A DNA stretch of 9,258 nt from Acidobacteriota bacterium (GTDB taxonomy: Bacteria > Acidobacteriota > Vicinamibacteria > Vicinamibacterales > UBA8438): positions 1-9,258 of the forward strand of contig WTGR01000096.1 in NCBI GenBank assembly GCA_011523485.1. Direction: 5' to 3'. Below the pieces are notes generated by a model, which saw nothing but the letters and a program-made list of their open reading frames with translations, did not search any database and was not told the DNA's origin. Position 1 is the first letter of the stretch; the number at the start of each line of letters is the position of its first letter. The translations under genes and the position numbers were made by a program. Positions 6,185 to 9,258 of this stretch are shown piece after piece.

Positions 6185-7726
6185 TCAACGACTCGCCGGC
6201 GCCGCCGGCGCTCGGCAAACGAAGCTCGCCGCGTCGTCGACGTCGCCCGTGCCGTCGTAGCGCGCGACCTCCGGGTACGGACAGACCGGCCGGGTCATCA
6301 GAACACGCCCGTCCCGGTCGACGCGCTCGCCCACGAGCCGGTCGGGCGCGGAGCCGGTCTCCACCCACGCCACCAGGTCCGAAAACGCTTCCACCCGGTT
6401 GATCCCGCGTCCGCCCGCGCAGTGGAACATGCCCGGCACCATGAAGAGCCGGTAGAAGTCGGCCGCCTCCGGCGTCTCCGCGAGCACGTCCTCGTAGTAG
6501 TTCACCGCCATCAGCGGATTGAGTGCCGTGTCCGACCATCCGTGGTAGGTGATCATCCTGCCGCCCGCGTCGCGGAAGCGCCGCAGGTCGGCGTCCGTCG
6601 CGTCGAGGATGCGCCGGATCGCGTCCATGCGGTACGGATCCTCGTCGAAGTCGAACTGCTCGAGTCGCCAGTCGGGATCGTCGCGCTCGAACGCCATATA
6701 GCGCATGAAGGTGACGCCGAAGCGCTCGAGCAGGGGTGCGTCCGCCCCGGGGTCCACGAACCAGCGGCCCCATCCGCTCGTCCGTGCGGCGGGCGGGCCG
6801 AGCGGATCGCCGAGCTCGGCGCCGAGCGGCTGTCCGGGAAAGTACGGCGCGCCGCGGCTGACGACGCCGTCGTAGATCTTCGCCAGCGCCGTGCTCTCCC
6901 CATCGGTCAGGCAGTCGACGCGATCCTCCGCCCCGCACCGCGGGTAGTCGGTCCGCGGGTCGAAGGCGCACCGCCGCGGGTCGTCGATGAGACCGTCCTC
7001 CAGGCCGTCGAGGTGATCGCAGGCGGCGTAGATCGCCTCTCCCACGCGCGCGATCTTCTCCAGGCTGACGGGGTTCTCCCGCAACGCCTGCGAGAACCAG
7101 ACGCCGCCGATCTGCGTGTTCGTGAAGTCGAGCACCGGCGCCCCGGCCACGATGCCGTCAAAGTCATCCGGAAAGCGCTGGGCCGACATCAACCCCTGGC
7201 GCCCGCCGGTCGAGCAGCCGAGCCAGTAGTCGTAGTCCGCGGGCCGTCCGTAGTGCTCGGCGATGAGCTCCTTGACCGCGACCGCGGTCAGGTGAACGGC
7301 GCGGTAGGCGTAGTCGATCTCCCCGTCGCGGTTGTTGTAGGCGAAGCTCGCCAGCGGATAGCGCGCCGCGTCGTGACCGGTATCCGTCGACGCGGTGACG
7401 TAGCCCGCATCGCGCAACGGGTCGGCGCGCTCCTTGACCGGCTGCTGGCCGGCGTAGCCTCCACCGCCGCGCATGACGAACCGTCCGTTCCAGTCCGCGG
7501 GCAGGCTGGCGCCGAAGCGGATGTTGGGGCGGATCATGGCGTCGACCCAGCAGTACTCCGCCTCGGTGCCGGGGTTCACGACCTCGGCGTCCATGACGCT
7601 GACGTCGAAGTTCGTGCGCGAGAGGAAGTCGACGCACACGCGCGGCCCCGGCGACGACGGCTGCCGCTCGAGACAGCCGACGCCGAGGGCCGCGACGACC
7701 AGCGCCAGACAGATGCGCGAATGCAT
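6185..7726 (-). CDS. tannase/feruloyl esterase family hydrolase, exported
   Basis: A 513-residue alpha/beta hydrolase of the tannase/feruloyl esterase family, which cleaves ester bonds of gallic, ferulic, chlorogenic or related acids. The family's CS-D-HC arrangement is complete: nucleophile S172 in GCSTGGRQG with C171 beside it, D399 in HGWSDTALNP, and H435 in VPGMFHCAGG with C436 beside it, the two cysteines being the known family disulfide. The C-terminus also fits (RPVCPYPEVARYDGTGD...ASFVC). Residues 1-17 are a signal sequence; C18 after LGVG might be a lipoprotein site, but the lipobox is poor. The start at 7726 lacks a strong ribosome binding site. It lies 43 bases after one unknown secreted protein and before its paralogue, suggesting co-transcription and a shared substrate. 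Family and export are confident; the true ester is not. Confidence 0.92.
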   Translation of the reverse strand: MHSRICLALVVAALGVGCLERQPSSPGPRVCVDFLSRTNFDVSVMDAEVVNPGTEAEYCWVDAMIRPNIRFGASLPADWNGRFVMRGGGGYAGQQPVKERADPLRDAGYVTASTDTGHDAARYPLASFAYNNRDGEIDYAYRAVHLTAVAVKELIAEHYGRPADYDYWLGCSTGGRQGLMSAQRFPDDFDGIVAGAPVLDFTNTQIGGVWFSQALRENPVSLEKIARVGEAIYAACDHLDGLEDGLIDDPRRCAFDPRTDYPRCGAEDRVDCLTDGESTALAKIYDGVVSRGAPYFPGQPLGAELGDPLGPPAARTSGWGRWFVDPGADAPLLERFGVTFMRYMAFERDDPDWRLEQFDFDEDPYRMDAIRRILDATDADLRRFRDAGGRMITYHGWSDTALNPLMAVNYYEDVLAETPEAADFYRLFMVPGMFHCAGGRGINRVEAFSDLVAWVETGSAPDRLVGERVDRDGRVLMTRPVCPYPEVARYDGTGDVDDAASFVCRAPAAPASR

Positions 7727-7769
7727 GCAGCCCGGTTTCGAGAGCGCGGTGGTGCCGGCTACTGCGCCG

Positions 7770-8765
7770 CTACTGCTGCTCCGCCGCCCGCCGCTCGTCG
7801 GCCCGGTGCCCGGCCAGGATGCCCTCCATCGAGTAGTTGCCCTCGTGGCAGGCGTACTCGAACAACGGGATCTCGGTCCGCTGCATCGGCATCGAAGCCG
7901 TCCAGTCGCTCGCCCACGTGTCGGGATCGGTCACCGTGAACGTGTACTCGAGCGTGTCGTCGTCGAGGCGGGTGAAGCGCTCGACCAGCGTCATGTTCGC
8001 GGTCGAAGTGACGCCGGATCCTCCGGAAGTGAGGGGGATCCACTGGCGCTGCTCGTTGAAGTTCGCGGTCTCGATGACCAGCGTGTTGCCCTCCCAGCGC
8101 CCGCGCGAGTCGCCCGACCAGAGCCGGATGCCCGGATCGAGCGCGGCCCGGCCGTCGAGCGGCACGATGCGCGGCGTATGGACCATCTCCGTGTAGATCA
8201 CGACGTGGTCCGGCGTCTGGAAGAGCTGCATGTTCTGGTTGTAGGCCAGAGGCGTGATGGGCGGGCCGGCGTTGAAGCCGACGATGCAGCGGTCGGACGA
8301 GTTGCGATCCGTGTACGAATCGGCCGGGTGCTCGGCCATGTAGGCGCGTCGCGCCTCGGCCCGCCGGGCGCCGACCTCGGACAGTTCCGGGAAACGCCCG
8401 TTCGGCGGGTAGGTGATCAGCGACGTGCGCCGCGTCTCGATCGGCGTCGTGCCCCGGTCCATCCAGAAGTTGTTGTAGGCGCCGACGTTCCCACCCGCCT
8501 CGGTCCGCCGCGCCTCGGCCTCCCACGCATCGATGTTCCGCTGGATCTCCGCGGCCTCGGCCTCCGCCGCTTCCTCCACGGTCAGGAACGCCTTGTCTCC
8601 CAGATCCTCCGGCCGCTCCAGCGGCGTGATGGTGCGGAAGTCCCAGATACCCTGCAGATCCGGCGCCCCCCACGGCGTCCGGGGCATCTGCGCCAACGCG
8701 GGCGCCGCCGCCAGCGTGACGACCGCGATCAACGTACACACCGCCGCGATATATCGATAGCTCAT
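7770..8765 (-). CDS. secreted protein of unknown function, 'PDLSGIW...CHEGNY' family, copy 2
   Basis: A 331-residue exported protein, homologous over its full length to the product of 4968-5978. The signal peptide is residues 1-25 (ALA/Q). Shared blocks in order: PDLQGIWDFRTITPLERPEDLGD (about 35-57), FWMDRG, ETRRTSL, PPNGR, RCIVGFNAGPP around C160, NMQLFQTPDHVV, EMVHTPRIVPLD, SRGRWEGNTLVIETANF, TLEYTFTVTDPDTW, and FEYACHEGNYSMEG around C306, ending in a charged DERRAAEQQ tail. Its mature form also has only two cysteines, at the same places. An AGGAGG at 8771-8776, five bases before the ATG, is a strong ribosome binding site. The gene stands immediately upstream of the esterase on the same strand. 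I do not recognise an enzymatic motif; a ligand-binding or accessory extracellular role is conceivable but unproven. Confidence 0.87.
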   Translation of the reverse strand: MSYRYIAAVCTLIAVVTLAAAPALAQMPRTPWGAPDLQGIWDFRTITPLERPEDLGDKAFLTVEEAAEAEAAEIQRNIDAWEAEARRTEAGGNVGAYNNFWMDRGTTPIETRRTSLITYPPNGRFPELSEVGARRAEARRAYMAEHPADSYTDRNSSDRCIVGFNAGPPITPLAYNQNMQLFQTPDHVVIYTEMVHTPRIVPLDGRAALDPGIRLWSGDSRGRWEGNTLVIETANFNEQRQWIPLTSGGSGVTSTANMTLVERFTRLDDDTLEYTFTVTDPDTWASDWTASMPMQRTEIPLFEYACHEGNYSMEGILAGHRADERRAAEQQ

Positions 8766-8796
8766 CTCACCCTCCTGGTGCTTGGCGAATTCCCTC

Positions 8797-8807
8797 TCGA
8801 AGTTCGA
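8797..8807. promoter_or_regulatory. short palindrome upstream of the esterase cluster
   Basis: TCGAAGTTCGA is a perfect 5-1-5 palindrome 32 bases before the start of the gene at 8765, within the 86-base gap that follows the beta-propeller gene. Its place fits an operator for a promoter serving the paralogue-esterase unit. No good -35/-10 pair is visible next to it, and palindromes this short also occur by chance. Confidence 0.2.
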
Positions 8808-8851
8808 CTCTCAAGAAACTCGATCAACCCGTTCCGGACCCGCCGTCCACC

Positions 8852-9258
8852 CTATTGGCCGCCTGCCGCCGCAGTAGCGAGCGCGCTGGCGGCACGGGCG
8901 TCCCGGAGTTGCGCCTCCGTTCGGAACTGGATGCGCGCCGCGCGGCTCGCCTCCCGGTAGACGACCCAGACGTCCGGACCACCTGCGTCGTCCACTGCGA
9001 TGTGGCGCAGCTCGGCCCCGAGGCTGGGGAGCCTGAAGATCGTGTACTCCTCGGTGTTCGGATCGAACCTCGCGACCGCGTCGTCCGACGACAGGTTCGT
9101 CCACACCATGTGGTTCCGGTCGACCACCGTCGCATACGGATGCGCGTCGACCGGCAACCGATAGTACGTCGCCTCGAGCGTGTGGATGTCGATCTTCGCC
9201 AGATTGGAGCCCCACCAGTTCGCGACCCACACGGTGTCGCCGTTCGGATCGGCCGCGA
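8852..9258 (-). CDS. C-terminal part of a Vgb/NHL-type beta-propeller protein (partial)
   Basis: The last 135 codons or so of a gene whose 5' part lies beyond the right edge; the frame is open to the edge, and a GTG at 9230-9232 is internal rather than a start, because the codons before it (DPNGDT) belong to the same repeat. The residues form repeating strands typical of virginiamycin-B-lyase-like (Vgb) and NHL propellers: DTVWVANWWGSNLAKIDIHT, then ATVVDRNHMVWTNLSSDDAVARFDPNT, then HIAVDDAGGPDVWVVYREASRAARIQ. About three blades are visible, followed by an Ala-rich tail. Vgb itself linearises streptogramins, but most propellers of this sort in environmental bacteria are uncharacterised and often attached to other domains, so antibiotic inactivation should not be assumed. 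The stop at 8852 lies 86 bases upstream of the next gene on the same strand. Confidence 0.75.
   Translation of the reverse strand, partial: AADPNGDTVWVANWWGSNLAKIDIHTLEATYYRLPVDAHPYATVVDRNHMVWTNLSSDDAVARFDPNTEEYTIFRLPSLGAELRHIAVDDAGGPDVWVVYREASRAARIQFRTEAQLRDARAASALATAAAGGQ

Noticed and set aside
6137..8960. Two long overlapping open frames on the plus strand (about 600 and 495 codons)
   Set aside because: Both are low-complexity Arg/Val/His-rich reflections of the esterase and its neighbours on the minus strand; no motif or ribosome binding site supports them.
8852..9258. Streptogramin resistance gene (virginiamycin B lyase)
   Set aside because: Only generic propeller repeats are visible, the gene is partial, and this fold is common in proteins unrelated to resistance.

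Overview
The window is GC-rich, densely coding bacterial DNA. The mix of genes resembles gene-rich, polymer-degrading Acidobacteriota of the Vicinamibacteria type: secreted 'PDLSGIW...CHEGNY' proteins in several copies, a periplasmic PQQ dehydrogenase, a tannase-family esterase, and an aldolase carrying a signal peptide. This placement is inferred from family content only. There is no rRNA, tRNA, CRISPR array, transposase or phage gene.

Layout. At the left edge (1-60, minus) are the first 20 codons of a probable thiamine-pyrophosphate enzyme. It is divergent from a two-gene plus-strand unit: an exported HpcH/HpaI-type aldolase (180-1148), then a PQQ-dependent dehydrogenase (1145-2869) joined to it by a 4-base ATGA overlap. 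This unit converges on a minus-strand NCS2 nucleobase-type permease (2962-4722) that has an unusual 145-residue cytoplasmic C-terminal domain and altered substrate-site motifs. Just upstream of the permease is a 21-codon relic of a sulfatase N-terminus (4785-4847), followed upstream by a strong hairpin terminator (4886-4919).

The remaining genes are all on the minus strand. In transcription order they are: the C-terminal end of a Vgb/NHL-type beta-propeller protein (8852-9258, cut by the right edge), a secreted protein of unknown function (7770-8765), a tannase/feruloyl esterase family enzyme (6185-7726), and a second, clearly homologous copy of the unknown protein (4968-5978) that ends at the terminator.

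How they may work together (inference). Nearly every product is exported or in the membrane. The esterase could release phenolic acids from plant or algal esters, and the PQQ enzyme could oxidise small alcohols or polyols in the periplasm. The aldolase and TPP enzyme are of kinds that handle 2-oxo acids, and the permease could import an aromatic or heterocyclic product. The two unknown paralogues flanking the esterase are the least understood part. The most informative oddities are those paralogues with their conserved cysteine pair, the sulfatase relic, the atypical permease, the signal peptide on the aldolase, and a Gln at the usual Ca-ligand Asn of the PQQ enzyme.
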